From NCBI GenBank assembly GCA_028284395.1, contig JANQRV010000207.1:1-55915 (forward strand): a DNA stretch of 55,915 bases. The letters are read 5' to 3'. Under the pieces are notes generated by a model. That model did not search any database and was not told where the DNA came from. It worked only from the letters and a program-made list of their open reading frames with translations. This DNA is from Saprospiraceae bacterium. GTDB taxonomy: Bacteria; Bacteroidota; Bacteroidia; Chitinophagales; Saprospiraceae. Of the stretch, positions 9,370-18,593 are shown piece by piece (the stretch's first letter is position 1; each line of letters opens with the position of its first letter). The translations under genes and the position numbers were made by a program.

Positions 9370-10743
9370 GGTTTCTACTTCTTCGATGGTCTTGGGGATG
9401 CGCTCCCCGAGGATTCTAGTTCCTGAATTTGTTACTAAAACGTTGTCTTCAATACGAATCCCTCCGAAGTTTCGATAGGATTCCAGTTTACCGTAGTCGA
9501 TGAACTCCGTAAACTTGTTTTCGCTGCGCCACAAGTCGATTAACTCTGGAATGAAATAGATGCCGGGTTCGACCGTCATTACGTGCCCTTCCTTGAGTTC
9601 CTTTGCCATTCTCAGTGATTTCAATCCAAATTGCCGACTCCTTTCCAACCCCGGACGATAGCCGACAATTTGTTCGCCCAAATCTTCCATATCGTGGACA
9701 TCCAGTCCGATCTGATGTCCCAATCCGCAGGGGAAAAACATGGCGTATGCACCCTGCGCGACCGCTTCGTCCACATCGCCGTGCATTAAGCCGAGCTCTT
9801 GCAGACCCTGTACTTTTATTTTGGCAGCTAATAAGTGGAGGTCGAGAAATTTGACATCCGGCTTCATGGCTGCAGTACAGCGTTCGAGGGCATCCAGAAC
9901 AATGGAATAGATTTCTTTTTGCTTGGTTGTGAAAGTTTTGTCAACGGGTATGGTCCTGGTAATATCTCCACAATAATTCATACTGGTTTCGGCACCATAA
10001 TCCCCTAAAATCAGTTGCCCGGGCCTGAATGTGTTGCCGTGATAATGATTGTGTAAGGTCTGCCCATTGACCGTTAAGATTCCAGGATAAGCCATGTCGC
10101 CTCCACCTGCAATGGCGATTCCTTCACAAATGCCCAGCAATTCGTACTCTTTCATACCAACTTTTGCCGTTTTCATGGCGGCAACATGCATGGACCGGGA
10201 TATGTTAACGGCTTTTTCCAACTCGGCGATCTCCTCATTGCTTTTGAAGGATCTTTGTTGAACAACCGCCTTGGTAAATGTTGGTGATACTCGTTGAGGT
10301 ATTTCTTGCAACGGGATATTGAGCTGCTGGTGAAGGAAGATGATGTTTTCTGGGCGATAAGGCGGAAGGAAATGAATTTGACGCCCTTGTGTAATGGCTT
10401 TTGTCAAAAGGTTTTTTAATTCTGCCAGCGATCCTGTCTTGTCCACCCCAACTCTTTCACCCAAAGATTTGACGGCCGGCTGTGCGCCCATCCAAACGAT
10501 GTCATCGATCGTGAAATCATCCCCATAAAGTACGGACTGATCTTCATCCAAGTCGATGACAGCCAGTAGATTGGGTTTGCTCCATCCAAAGTAATAGAGG
10601 AAAGTACTATCTTGACGGTACCGGTAAGTATTGTCTTTATAATTACGAGGGCTTTCGCGGTTGCCCATAAACAGTAACAGGCCAGAAGAAATTTTGCGTT
10701 TCAAAAATTCACGCCGTTCTTGATAGGTTTTGCGGTCAAACAT
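9349..10743 (-). CDS. pepP: Aminopeptidase P family Xaa-Pro peptidase (M24B)
   Basis: 464 residues. The N-terminal AMP_N domain (RREFLKRKISSGLLLFMGN) is followed by the pita-bread metallopeptidase fold. The five metal ligands are visible in order: Asp in LGDYGAE, Asp in CGDITR, His in GLGHQIGLDVHD, Glu in TVEPGIYF and Glu in IRIEDNV. It removes N-terminal residues that precede proline and uses two Mn2+ or similar ions. There is no signal peptide, so it is cytoplasmic. I chose ATG 10743; a TTG at 10761 is also in frame but adds six unsupported residues and overlaps the upstream stop. It lies 14 bases downstream of the nuclease gene and is probably cotranscribed with it. Confidence 0.92.
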   Translation of the reverse strand: MFDRKTYQERREFLKRKISSGLLLFMGNRESPRNYKDNTYRYRQDSTFLYYFGWSKPNLLAVIDLDEDQSVLYGDDFTIDDIVWMGAQPAVKSLGERVGVDKTGSLAELKNLLTKAITQGRQIHFLPPYRPENIIFLHQQLNIPLQEIPQRVSPTFTKAVVQQRSFKSNEEIAELEKAVNISRSMHVAAMKTAKVGMKEYELLGICEGIAIAGGGDMAYPGILTVNGQTLHNHYHGNTFRPGQLILGDYGAETSMNYCGDITRTIPVDKTFTTKQKEIYSIVLDALERCTAAMKPDVKFLDLHLLAAKIKVQGLQELGLMHGDVDEAVAQGAYAMFFPCGLGHQIGLDVHDMEDLGEQIVGYRPGLERSRQFGLKSLRMAKELKEGHVMTVEPGIYFIPELIDLWRSENKFTEFIDYGKLESYRNFGGIRIEDNVLVTNSGTRILGERIPKTIEEVETLRQRVA

Positions 10744-10757
10744 GGAACTTGTTTTTA

Positions 10758-11333
10758 TCAACTTTTATCGCCTCTCTTCTTGATTTCGTCACGGATTTTC
10801 GCAGCTTTTTCATAATCCTCGGTCTTTAGTGCTTCTTCCAATAATTTTTCGAGTTCCTCCAGGGTGCGATCTTCCAAGTTTTTATGCTCGGGCAGGCTAA
10901 TCTCGGTGGTATCTTCGGATTCTTCCAATACAATACCCGCCTCGTCCATAATGCTGGCATTGGCAAATATTGGACAACTGAAACGGACCGCCAACGCAAT
11001 GGCATCAGAGGTTCTGGAATCTATTCCCATTACTTGGTCTTCATTGCTGACACAGAAAAGCGTGGCAAAGAAGATACCTTCTTTCAACTCAGAAATTAAT
11101 ACCTCCTTTAGTTCGATGTTGAATTCCATTAGTGTTTGCTGAAACAGATCGTGGGTCAGAGGGCGGTTTGTTTCTACTTGCTCGAGGGCCATCACAATGG
11201 CTTGAGCCTCGAAAGCACCAATCAGGATCGGGAGTCTTCGATTGCCAACTTCTTCTTTGAGAATGATGACGTAACTATTCGGATGGACATCACTTCTGAC
11301 CAGCGCGGCTATATTTAGCTTAATTTTTTGCAT
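10758..11333 (-). CDS. Bifunctional nuclease family protein (DUF151) with UVR motif
   Basis: 191 residues. The N-terminal two thirds match the BFN/DUF151 fold: NRRLPILIGAFEAQAIVMAL, the TRPLTHDLF segment and the SRTSDAIALAVR segment are hallmark regions. The C-terminal 40 residues (LEKLLEEALKTEDYEKAAK) form a UVR-like helical hairpin, the motif by which UvrB and UvrC interact. This BFN-UVR arrangement is the usual one in Bacteroidota. Family members are reported as Mg- or Mn-dependent nucleases, but the cellular role is poorly defined. The gene sits directly upstream of the aminopeptidase P gene on the same strand, with 14 bases between stop and start. Confidence 0.88.
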   Translation of the reverse strand: MQKIKLNIAALVRSDVHPNSYVIILKEEVGNRRLPILIGAFEAQAIVMALEQVETNRPLTHDLFQQTLMEFNIELKEVLISELKEGIFFATLFCVSNEDQVMGIDSRTSDAIALAVRFSCPIFANASIMDEAGIVLEESEDTTEISLPEHKNLEDRTLEELEKLLEEALKTEDYEKAAKIRDEIKKRGDKS

Positions 11334-11407
11334 TCATTCAACATTCATCCGCCTCCATCTCCACCAGATCATTGGGGAGGGGAGGGACAGTAATTAACAT
11401 AATAGAT

Positions 11408-12706
11408 TCAACGACTTTCCTCGACGAAAGTTTTAACCCCATTAATAAACCGATCGAGATCCTTGGTTGTGGTATATACGTTAGGGGTGATGCGGACACC
11501 ATGGATGTTTTCCCAGTTGATACCAACACAATGTATTTGAAAATTGCGGTGTAAATATCGAGCAACATCTTGAGGCTGATGACCTTTGACGACCAATAAT
11601 CCGATCGCACAACCAAAAGCGGGGTCCAATGAGGTATGAACTTCAACCCCTTCCAGTTTGGTCACTCTTTCTGCCCAGTAATTCTTTAGATATTGAAGGC
11701 GCTTTTCTTTGCGTTCGGCACCGATCATGTGGTGAAAATCAATGGCTTGTCCGATGGCCTGCTCAATCGCGAACGAGCGGGTACCAAGGTTTTCAAATTT
11801 TCGTATGTCATCGCTTTCTGGATCGTTTGCAGCAAATAGTGGATACAGACCCTTAATCTTTTCTTTTTTGACGTATAGTAACCCGCTTCCGAAAGGAGCG
11901 CAAAGCCATTTATGAAGACTGGTTCCAAAATAATCGCAATCCAGATCCGGTATCTTATAGTCGAGGTGTGCGAAGGTATGGGCCGCGTCAACCAGCACTT
12001 CAATACCTCTTTTCCGGGCAGCGGCGGCGATTTCCCTTACGGGTAAAATCTGACCATTCCAATTGATCATATGGGTTATGTGGACAACCTTTGTCTTTGG
12101 GGTGAAAGCCTCCGTAAATTTTTTCACGATTGCTTGACGGTCTTCAATGGGAAAATCAAATGACAGCCATTTTAATACAATTCCATCCCGATGAGCTCTT
12201 TGTTTCCACGCATTGATCATATTTGGATAATCCTGCTTGGTGAGGACGATTTCATCTCCTGCTTTGAGTCGAAGTCCAAATATGACTGTTTCCAGGGCTT
12301 CCGAGGAATTGCGGTTGATGGCCAACTCGTCCTTGGAGCATCCTGCCAACGTCGCCAATTTTTCACGCAAGCCCTCTCGGCCCTCATTCAGTGTGCGCCA
12401 CATATAGTAGGAGGGGGCTTCGTTGCTCAACCTGTTGTATCTTTCTACCGCATCTTGTACCGGTTTCGGTTGTGGAGAAACTCCTCCGTTGTTTAGGTTA
12501 ACGATGTTTGGAGAAACCGTATAAGCCATTTTTACCTGATACCAGAAAGTTTCATCGGTAATGCTGTCAGAAAGAGTTTTCTGATCTTGGAGAGCAAGAG
12601 AAGCAAGAAATTTCTTGCCGGGTAAACTATCAAAATAGGGGACGACTGCACCGATGCTAAACGCACCGGACAGCTGCGTAATGAAATTTCTCCGATTGAA
12701 GGCCAT
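11408..12706 (-). CDS. Tat-exported class V aminotransferase (cysteine desulfurase/epimerase-like)
   Basis: 432 residues. The N terminus MAFNRRNFITQLSGAF is a twin-arginine signal followed by a hydrophobic stretch, which predicts folded export across the inner membrane. The rest is a fold-type I PLP enzyme: NSSEALETVIFGL (cofactor phosphate region), HITHMINWNGQILPV, DAAHTFAHLD (Asp that contacts the pyridine nitrogen) and GTSLHKWLCAPFG with the Schiff-base lysine. It resembles isopenicillin N epimerase-like or NifS-like proteins; no desulfurase-type active-site Cys loop is obvious, so a sulfur-transfer role is unlikely. The gene stands alone, with 74 bases to the nuclease gene and 40 to the next gene upstream. 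Its substrate is unknown. Confidence 0.88.
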   Translation of the reverse strand: MAFNRRNFITQLSGAFSIGAVVPYFDSLPGKKFLASLALQDQKTLSDSITDETFWYQVKMAYTVSPNIVNLNNGGVSPQPKPVQDAVERYNRLSNEAPSYYMWRTLNEGREGLREKLATLAGCSKDELAINRNSSEALETVIFGLRLKAGDEIVLTKQDYPNMINAWKQRAHRDGIVLKWLSFDFPIEDRQAIVKKFTEAFTPKTKVVHITHMINWNGQILPVREIAAAARKRGIEVLVDAAHTFAHLDYKIPDLDCDYFGTSLHKWLCAPFGSGLLYVKKEKIKGLYPLFAANDPESDDIRKFENLGTRSFAIEQAIGQAIDFHHMIGAERKEKRLQYLKNYWAERVTKLEGVEVHTSLDPAFGCAIGLLVVKGHQPQDVARYLHRNFQIHCVGINWENIHGVRITPNVYTTTKDLDRFINGVKTFVEESR

Positions 12707-12746
12707 AATTTAGCTTTTTTGCAGCGAGGCGAACCAGAGCACGTTG

Positions 12747-13280
12747 CTAGAAGATTAGAGCTGCCTCCTTCTTAATTGCCTGAACTGCTTTCTCAGGACC
12801 GGAGGAATTTCTTTCATTGTAAAATTTGATAAGCCCTTGCGTCAATTTAGATGCATCTGAATGAGGTGGAATCTTTTCGTACACAATGCTGATGCTGTTG
12901 AAAACATCGTCTTTGGCCAGTTTAATGATTTCCCAGAGTGGATCTGATACATAGACTTGTTGAGTTACATTGTATTCAAATTCATTCTGTACCGCTAGCA
13001 TCAGCGATAGCTTTAGTTGTGCCGCGTTCATTCCTTCTGCTGGGAAATGATAGAGGAGGTTAGGCAGACTGATGCGTTCGCAAAACAAGGTCAGTCTTTC
13101 ATATGCCTGCATTCTAACTGGTACCGAAGCGCCAATTCGGTTTTGTTTGTAATCGAGAAGGCGCATGCGATATTGGCCGTCGAGGTACTGTTTCAGTAGA
13201 TTGTAAACTGTGATGAAAACAATCAGGGCTGGGATAGAAAGTTTGAGTATTTCGAGGAGAAGTGACAACCAAGTCGACAT
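12747..13280 (-). CDS. Small membrane-anchored protein of unknown function
   Basis: 177 residues. Residues 7-29 form one transmembrane helix (LLLEILKLSIPALIVFITVY). A charged linker and a mostly helical cytoplasmic part follow, with the conserved-looking segment RMQAYERLTLFCERISLPNL. I recognise this shape as one that recurs in Bacteroidota genomes, but no function is known to me. No catalytic motif or cysteine pair stands out. It is read in the same direction as the class V aminotransferase gene 40 bases downstream, so they may share a transcript. Confidence 0.75.
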   Translation of the reverse strand: MSTWLSLLLEILKLSIPALIVFITVYNLLKQYLDGQYRMRLLDYKQNRIGASVPVRMQAYERLTLFCERISLPNLLYHFPAEGMNAAQLKLSLMLAVQNEFEYNVTQQVYVSDPLWEIIKLAKDDVFNSISIVYEKIPPHSDASKLTQGLIKFYNERNSSGPEKAVQAIKKEAALIF

Positions 13281-13624
13281 GGAATATTTCGGTTAATTTC
13301 AGCAGTTAACTAATGTGCTCGATATTCATTCAAAACTGTATGATTGGGGGTGGCCACAGAGCCGTCTGCCAATCCTAGTGATTCGAACAAAAATATATAC
13401 GTTAACGGACAAATTGTAATTTTATTCCAATAATTTATTTGTTTACAATTGTAAGAACGAGATACTGTAGAACTTTTAATTTATCAGAAATGTTGTTTGT
13501 TTTGATGTTAAATGTTCTAAATTTGTTGTCGACTAACGGCACGATAGACAGATGGCCGACGGAAAAGTCGTCGAGTCTTGAACTTGAAGTCAAAAGTTAA
13601 ACCGTTATTTAAAGTGAGAAACTT
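13281..13624 (+). promoter_or_regulatory. Intergenic region with a well-formed Bacteroidota promoter (13496-13525)
   Basis: TTTG at 13496-13499, an 18-base spacer and TAAATTTG at 13518-13525 match the Bacteroidota -33/-7 consensus and would start transcription about 90 bases before the IscA-type gene. Further upstream an AT-rich dyad pairs AATTGTAA (13412-13419) with TTACAATT (13443-13450) and could be an operator. I see no gene in the 344 bases. Confidence 0.55.
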
Positions 13625-13954
13625 ATGATGCCTATTACATTGACCACCGGGGCAATCAAGGAATTAGAAAGAATTCGCACAGAGCAAAATATCCCTTCTG
13701 AGCACGGACTGCGCATCGGCGTAAAAGGAGGAGGGTGTTCGGGCTTTTCATACATTCTGGGCTTTGATGAAGAGAAAGAGAATGATGAAAAGTATACGAT
13801 CAATGGTATGAAAGTTATAATGCAGAAGGCACATGCCCTTTATCTTCTGGGTATGGAAATCGATTGGGTCGAGGGCTTAAACAATCGAGGCTTTTCCTTT
13901 AATAATCCGAATGCAAAAGAAACTTGTGGCTGTGGTACCTCTTTTTCTGCCTAG
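13625..13954 (+). CDS. IscA/SufA/ErpA-type iron-sulfur cluster carrier
   Basis: 109 residues, the standard size of the HesB/A-type carrier family. The three invariant cysteines are present: one in GGGCSGFSY and two in the C-terminal CGCGTSF. Such proteins take up Fe-S clusters (or iron) from the SUF scaffold and pass them to apo-enzymes in the cytoplasm. Two ATG codons are adjacent (13625 and 13628); either may be used. No other suf or isc gene is in the window, so it appears to be a stand-alone carrier rather than part of an assembly operon. It is preceded by its own promoter. Confidence 0.93.
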   Translation: MMPITLTTGAIKELERIRTEQNIPSEHGLRIGVKGGGCSGFSYILGFDEEKENDEKYTINGMKVIMQKAHALYLLGMEIDWVEGLNNRGFSFNNPNAKETCGCGTSFSA

Positions 13955-13986
13955 ATAACCAACCGTCTTTCCTTTTCTAATATTGC

Positions 13987-13994
13987 TATCTTTG
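13987..13994 (+). promoter_or_regulatory. Candidate -7 box of the T9SS cargo gene
   Basis: TATCTTTG matches the TAnnTTTG box and lies 50 bases before the ATG at 14045. I see no TTTG at the expected -33 distance, so this is moderate support only. Confidence 0.35.
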
Positions 13995-14044
13995 AGCATT
14001 AGATTATCTTAAAGACCATACATAAACATTTTAATCACAAAGCG

Positions 14045-15898
14045 ATGAAAGAACACTTACTTTCTATCTTAGTCTTTTTATTAGCTTTTCAACTATCTGC
14101 CCAAACCGTTATTTTTTCGGAAGAATTCGACGGGGGAATTCCCGATACCTGGGAAATTGGTCCTGGCGATCCCGTCGGAGCTGTCTGGCAGTGGCGAGCA
14201 ACTGGAGAAGCAGACAGTGCTCTGGTAAATGGTGAAATGCGTCCGGCCCTGTTTTGGGGAACGCTACCGGCCATTGCGTCTCCGACAGTAGCCAATGGCG
14301 TCGCGATGTACAACTCCGATGTGTACGATAATGGTGGTGTGGATATTGCAGCCGGGCCCTTTCCCGGTGTTCAAGCTGGTTCGCTCACTTCCCCTTCGGT
14401 CGATTGTAGCGAATTTGCTGCCGTAGCGCTTAAATTCAACCAGTTTGCAAGAGCTAACGCCAATACAGTGTCTACACTCTTGGAAGTTAGTAACGATGGT
14501 GGATCCACCTGGACTAATTTTGATATCAACGCCGATGTCATTTCCAATGATTTAACTCCCGTTGATGACATCATTGTTTTAGACATTTCGGAAGTTGCCG
14601 GTAGTCAACCGGATGTAAAGGTTCGTTTCACCTGGAATGGTCGTTATTACTATTGGTTGATTGATGATGTACAATTGATTGAAACACCTAGTAATAACCT
14701 GGCAATTGGTGACTTTTTCTTTCCACCGGCAAGTTTCGCTCAACCGGAAAGTCAGATTGATATCGATACCATGAGTTTCTTTGCAGAAATTTCCAATTTA
14801 GGCCGCAATGCGATCACCAATGTTGTTTTGAAGGCGACGGTCTTGGATTCCGTGGATATGGTCGTTTATGAGGATAGTACTGTGCTGGAATCTTTTCCCG
14901 CTTTATACGATGATTCACTGGTTGTTATTCCAGACATTTTTGTTCCGGATTCGCTCGCCATTGGTCCCTACGCTTTAACTTATGAATTGTATTCTTTGGA
15001 CTCTCTCGATGATTTTGACCCGTCGGACAATATGGAAGGAGAAGTTTTCTTAGTGACGAACAATCTCTTTTCAAAAGATGACGGTATTGGCCTCGGTGGG
15101 GTTCGCCCGGCCAGTGGAACGGACTTTGAAGTTGGTAATTTCTATCGTATGAGCTCCAATGCCGGTGACGGCTTCCGAGCGACAAAAGCCATCTTTGCCG
15201 CCGACAAAAACGAAGCAGAAGACGGGCCCATCGGGGGAGAAGCCGTGACTATTTTCCTCTACAAGGTCAATGACGATGTGGCTCCAGACTTTTCGAATTT
15301 CGAACGGGGAGATGATTCCAGCTTGGAAACTGTCGGCTTTGCTTCTTATACCTTTACCGATGAAGATATTGATTTCAGTTTCATCGAAGTGGACCTCTTG
15401 GATGCATTTACTACTGAGCCCGGAGTGATACTGGAAGCTGGTGCCAGGTATTTTATCACGGCGAAATATGAAGGTTCATCAAATACCATTTTCCACGCTT
15501 CTGATTCAGACATCGATTACTTCCAAATATCCACTGTCGCGAAAACCGACCGCTGGAGTTTGGGAGGTTTTGGCGCTTCCGAAGCAGCGGTCCTCAGAAT
15601 GGAAATTGAGTCGACTACAGTAGATGTAGCAGAAAATTCATTACCCGAGTCCGCTATGACCATTTTTCCGAACCCGACTGATGATCAATTGACAGCCCAA
15701 TTCAGCTTCGAAAGACAGACCGATGCTTTGGTTCTGATCGCCGACATGACCGGTAGAATCCTTTGGATGAGAGATGTCGAAGGTATACAAGAAACGACCC
15801 TGGATTTTGATGTCAGTAATTATGCTGCCGGGACCTACTTTATTCGAATTCAAACACCGGATGGAGCTTCTACTGAGAAGTTTGTGGTTACCGAGTAG
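14045..15898 (+). CDS. Secreted multidomain protein with T9SS C-terminal sorting domain
   Basis: 617 residues. A signal peptide (1-19, ending LSAQ) is followed by a jelly-roll domain like those of cleaved adhesins/MAM proteins (about 20-215; ILFSEEFDG-type start, LLEVSNDGGSTW, YYYWLIDDVQLIE). A CARDB-like beta-sandwich (about 220-335) and a further beta-rich region (about 340-520) come next. The last 80 residues are a type A T9SS sorting domain: IFPNPTDDQL, the DMTGRILW turn, and AAGTYFIRI with a final KFVVTE. The family logic is export by Sec, then passage through the type IX channel and surface attachment or release. No enzymatic motif is seen, so it is probably adhesive or structural. Confidence 0.85.
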   Translation: MKEHLLSILVFLLAFQLSAQTVIFSEEFDGGIPDTWEIGPGDPVGAVWQWRATGEADSALVNGEMRPALFWGTLPAIASPTVANGVAMYNSDVYDNGGVDIAAGPFPGVQAGSLTSPSVDCSEFAAVALKFNQFARANANTVSTLLEVSNDGGSTWTNFDINADVISNDLTPVDDIIVLDISEVAGSQPDVKVRFTWNGRYYYWLIDDVQLIETPSNNLAIGDFFFPPASFAQPESQIDIDTMSFFAEISNLGRNAITNVVLKATVLDSVDMVVYEDSTVLESFPALYDDSLVVIPDIFVPDSLAIGPYALTYELYSLDSLDDFDPSDNMEGEVFLVTNNLFSKDDGIGLGGVRPASGTDFEVGNFYRMSSNAGDGFRATKAIFAADKNEAEDGPIGGEAVTIFLYKVNDDVAPDFSNFERGDDSSLETVGFASYTFTDEDIDFSFIEVDLLDAFTTEPGVILEAGARYFITAKYEGSSNTIFHASDSDIDYFQISTVAKTDRWSLGGFGASEAAVLRMEIESTTVDVAENSLPESAMTIFPNPTDDQLTAQFSFERQTDALVLIADMTGRILWMRDVEGIQETTLDFDVSNYAAGTYFIRIQTPDGASTEKFVVTE

Positions 15899-15912
15899 GT
15901 GTTAATGTGTTT

Positions 15913-16011
15913 GGCGTTTAGGGTTAATGAGTCATAGTCGTCGGGTATGTGTTCCCAGGGAGCAAATGTTTTAATTCGCGACAATGGTGCCGGTAATTGA
16001 CCCTAAACGCC
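15913..16011 (+). promoter_or_regulatory. Long inverted repeat before ruvB
   Basis: 15913-15928 can pair with 15996-16011 over 16 positions; the single DNA mismatch is a G:U pair in the plus-strand RNA. The loop is 67 bases. The downstream arm ends 15 bases before the ruvB ATG, so the stem could affect ribosome access or be the remains of a small inverted-repeat element. It is seen directly; its role is not known. Confidence 0.5.
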
Positions 16012-16026
16012 TTAACTAGAGCGAAT

Positions 16027-17055
16027 ATGAATCCAAACTTAGATCCAACCAACCAGCAGTTCTCGGAAGAAGAACAAACCATTGAACGTTCTCTTCGCCC
16101 TAAAGCCCTGGGCGATTTTAGCGGTCAACCAAAGATCGTGGAGAACCTCAAGGTGTTCATTGCTGCTGCAAAGCAAAGAGGGGAAGCGCTAGACCACGTT
16201 TTGCTACATGGACCACCCGGCCTTGGTAAGACGACTCTTTCTCATATCATCGCCAATGAATTGGAGACCAATATGAAAATGTCGTCGGGACCGGTGATTG
16301 AAAAACCCGGAGATTTAGCGGGCTTATTGACAAACCTGGAAGAGGGAGATGTGTTATTCATCGACGAAATTCACCGACTCAATACCGTTGTAGAGGAGTA
16401 TTTGTATTCGGCGATGGAAGATTATACCATCGACATCATGATCGATACTGGTCCCAATGCAAGGAGTATCCAGATTGCGCTCAACCCCTTTACATTGGTA
16501 GGAGCGACTACGAGAATGGGCCTCCTGACTGCGCCGATGCGCGCCCGGTTCGGAATCAATTGCCATTTAGATTATTACGATGCGGAAGTCCTTGAAACGA
16601 TTATCAATCGTTCGGCCGGAATTTTAGGCGTGCCGATCACTAGTTCGGGGGCCAAAGAGATTGCTTCCCGAAGCAGAGGAACACCCAGGATTGCCAATGC
16701 CCTGTTGCGAAGGATCCGTGATTTTGCACAGATCAAAGGCAATGGCACCATCGATGAGGAAATTGCCAATTACGGATTGGCTGCCCTGAATGTGGATGAA
16801 AATGGTCTGGATGAAATGGATAATAAAATATTGTCGACCATCATTCATAAATTTAAAGGCGGTCCGGTCGGTATTACGACCATTGCTACGGCAGTAGGAG
16901 AGGAGCCCGGGACCATCGAGGAAGTCCATGAGCCCTTCCTCATTATGGAGGGATTCATACAACGAACGCCGAGGGGCCGGGAGGCCACTCCCAAGTCTTA
17001 CCAACATTTAGGGGTCGTGCCACCGCAATTGGGCGGCACTTTGTTTGATACCTGA
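16027..17055 (+). CDS. ruvB: Holliday junction branch migration ATPase RuvB
   Basis: 342 residues, the usual RuvB length. [12 protein letters not shown] opens the protein; Walker A is [10 protein letters not shown], Walker B is FIDEIHRL, sensor 1 lies in [11 protein letters not shown], and the arginine finger region is MRARFG. The C-terminal winged helix contains [16 protein letters not shown] and ends with [10 protein letters not shown]. RuvB forms the hexameric motor that, with RuvA, moves Holliday junctions during recombination and repair. The ATG at 16027 gives the family N terminus; an upstream TTG at 15997 would start inside the inverted repeat. No ruvA or ruvC lies next to it, which is common in Bacteroidota. 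Confidence 0.97.
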   Translation: MNPNLDPTNQQFSEEEQTIERSLRPKALGDFSGQPKIVENLKVFIAAAKQRGEALDHVLLHGPPGLGKTTLSHIIANELETNMKMSSGPVIEKPGDLAGLLTNLEEGDVLFIDEIHRLNTVVEEYLYSAMEDYTIDIMIDTGPNARSIQIALNPFTLVGATTRMGLLTAPMRARFGINCHLDYYDAEVLETIINRSAGILGVPITSSGAKEIASRSRGTPRIANALLRRIRDFAQIKGNGTIDEEIANYGLAALNVDENGLDEMDNKILSTIIHKFKGGPVGITTIATAVGEEPGTIEEVHEPFLIMEGFIQRTPRGREATPKSYQHLGVVPPQLGGTLFDT

Positions 17056-17203
17056 TTAACTGCTAACCAACGATAATTCCGTTCTCACTACAAAAACTTC
17101 GGCTTTGACTACGGTTGCCCATGATTCGTTCGTCGAATGGGCTTATCATTGTACTAAATCAAACGGAGCAAAAGTCCCGATTTAGGCCTCCAACTCAAAC
17201 CAA

Positions 17204-17887
17204 ATGAAAACACAATTGCTACTTTTACCGATCTTTATTTGCACTGCCGCATGGGTGGTGGCTCAGAACAAAAGGCCCGTTACCTGTACCATTTTGGATG
17301 TGACGACCCATGTTTCCAACGACTTAATTAAGCGGCTTGATCCCCAAAGCGCCAATTTCCAAACCTCCAAAGAGCATCGCCAATGCTTTGATCGACTGCA
17401 GCGCGGACTGACTTGGACTGCGGTTCATGCTGTTTGCCGCAATTGGAAGAATCAATTTCCGTACCAGCTCAATGATGTCGAAACCTTGAACGATTGCCTT
17501 CGCTACAATCGATTTGGGTTGCCGGATCCCATAGTCCCGAAGAAGTCGCTTAAAAAGGTACTGGCCAAAGATGATACCAGTACTGCCTTTCTGCTCATTC
17601 AAGTCAATTGCCAAATCGAAGAGGACGCCATCACCATTGCGCGATTGATCAAGCAAGTAAAACCCAAAGTTGAGATCTCCATCAAAGCAATAGATCGCAA
17701 CGGGAAGACAATTGAAAAAGGGGTGGCCAGATCGGTCTATGAAGAATTCATTCGGGCAGAGGAATTTGAGCCCGAGGGATTCGAAAATACAAGTTTGGCG
17801 CACATCGACGAATTACAGAGGATGCTTGATTCGTTGATTGGCCGAACCGCGATTCGGGCTATGAAAAATATGACCTTAGAACTCTGA
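17204..17887 (+). CDS. Secreted protein of unknown function, tandem paralogue 1
   Basis: 227 residues with a signal peptide (1-20, ending VVAQ) and no lipobox, so it is periplasmic or outer-membrane associated. It shares layout with the following gene: a VSNDLIKRLD segment near the N terminus, a central FGLPDPIVPKKSLKKVL motif, a beta-rich middle part and a C-terminal amphipathic helix. Unlike its neighbour it carries five cysteines, several in CRNW and NDCLRY, which might form disulfides. I do not recognise a family. The spacing of 28 bases to the next gene and the shared motifs indicate an operon born by duplication. Confidence 0.75.
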   Translation: MKTQLLLLPIFICTAAWVVAQNKRPVTCTILDVTTHVSNDLIKRLDPQSANFQTSKEHRQCFDRLQRGLTWTAVHAVCRNWKNQFPYQLNDVETLNDCLRYNRFGLPDPIVPKKSLKKVLAKDDTSTAFLLIQVNCQIEEDAITIARLIKQVKPKVEISIKAIDRNGKTIEKGVARSVYEEFIRAEEFEPEGFENTSLAHIDELQRMLDSLIGRTAIRAMKNMTLEL

Positions 17888-17915
17888 TAAATTTATTAAC
17901 CCAAATATTTAAACC

Positions 17916-18584
17916 ATGAGAACATCATCTCTTTTTATCTTTCTACTATTTGTTGTAAACTACGTCGGTGCCCAAGAATTCACGGCCTCAAAAAACACCT
18001 TGCTTGAACTGAACGCCTACGTTGCCAGTGATGTGATCGATAAACTGGATTCCTACAACCCGATTTCAGAAAGAGAAAAGGAAAAGCTAAAAGAGAGCAA
18101 AAACTACCTGGATGCCAAGGTGACCCAACTTTTCCTGGATGCCGTTTACACAGAGTTGGCACAAAGCAGAAATATTCCCCTGGAGTCTAAAGATGCCATC
18201 CGGGATTTTGTTACTTATGGAAACGACGGACTTCCCAATGTCTTGATCCCCAAATCTGTCATTAAAAAACTAAACAAGAAAGGCTACGAAACGGATTACT
18301 ATTTTTCTTTTAGTATGAACATTGACATTCCGACTCTCGCCAAGACCAATAAATTCTCAGGGAGGGTTAAACCCGAATTTCGTTGTACCATCAAGGTGTT
18401 TGATGAAAATCGGACCGTCGTTAAGAAATCAGAATTTAAACAAAAAAGTAAAGAACCACTGTTAGCCCGAGACTTTCCAAAGCGCAAGTTCGACAAACTG
18501 GAAAAAGATTACATCGACCTGTTGGTAGAACAGATGGAGCCCCTGATGGGAGCAGCGATCAAACAAACCGTCAAACAGATCTAA
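17916..18584 (+). CDS. Secreted protein of unknown function, tandem paralogue 2
   Basis: 222 residues, signal peptide 1-19 (ending VGAQ). The motifs VASDVIDKLD and YGNDGLPNVLIPKSVIKKL align with those in the preceding gene, with about the same distance between them. The mature protein is rich in Lys and Glu and has no cysteine, in contrast to its cysteine-bearing paralogue. The end contains an amphipathic helix (LLVEQMEPLMGAAIKQTVKQ). No enzymatic motif is visible. A terminator-like hairpin lies directly after the stop codon, so the pair probably forms a closed two-gene unit. Confidence 0.75.
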   Translation: MRTSSLFIFLLFVVNYVGAQEFTASKNTLLELNAYVASDVIDKLDSYNPISEREKEKLKESKNYLDAKVTQLFLDAVYTELAQSRNIPLESKDAIRDFVTYGNDGLPNVLIPKSVIKKLNKKGYETDYYFSFSMNIDIPTLAKTNKFSGRVKPEFRCTIKVFDENRTVVKKSEFKQKSKEPLLARDFPKRKFDKLEKDYIDLLVEQMEPLMGAAIKQTVKQI

Positions 18585-18593
18585 TTCTCAATA

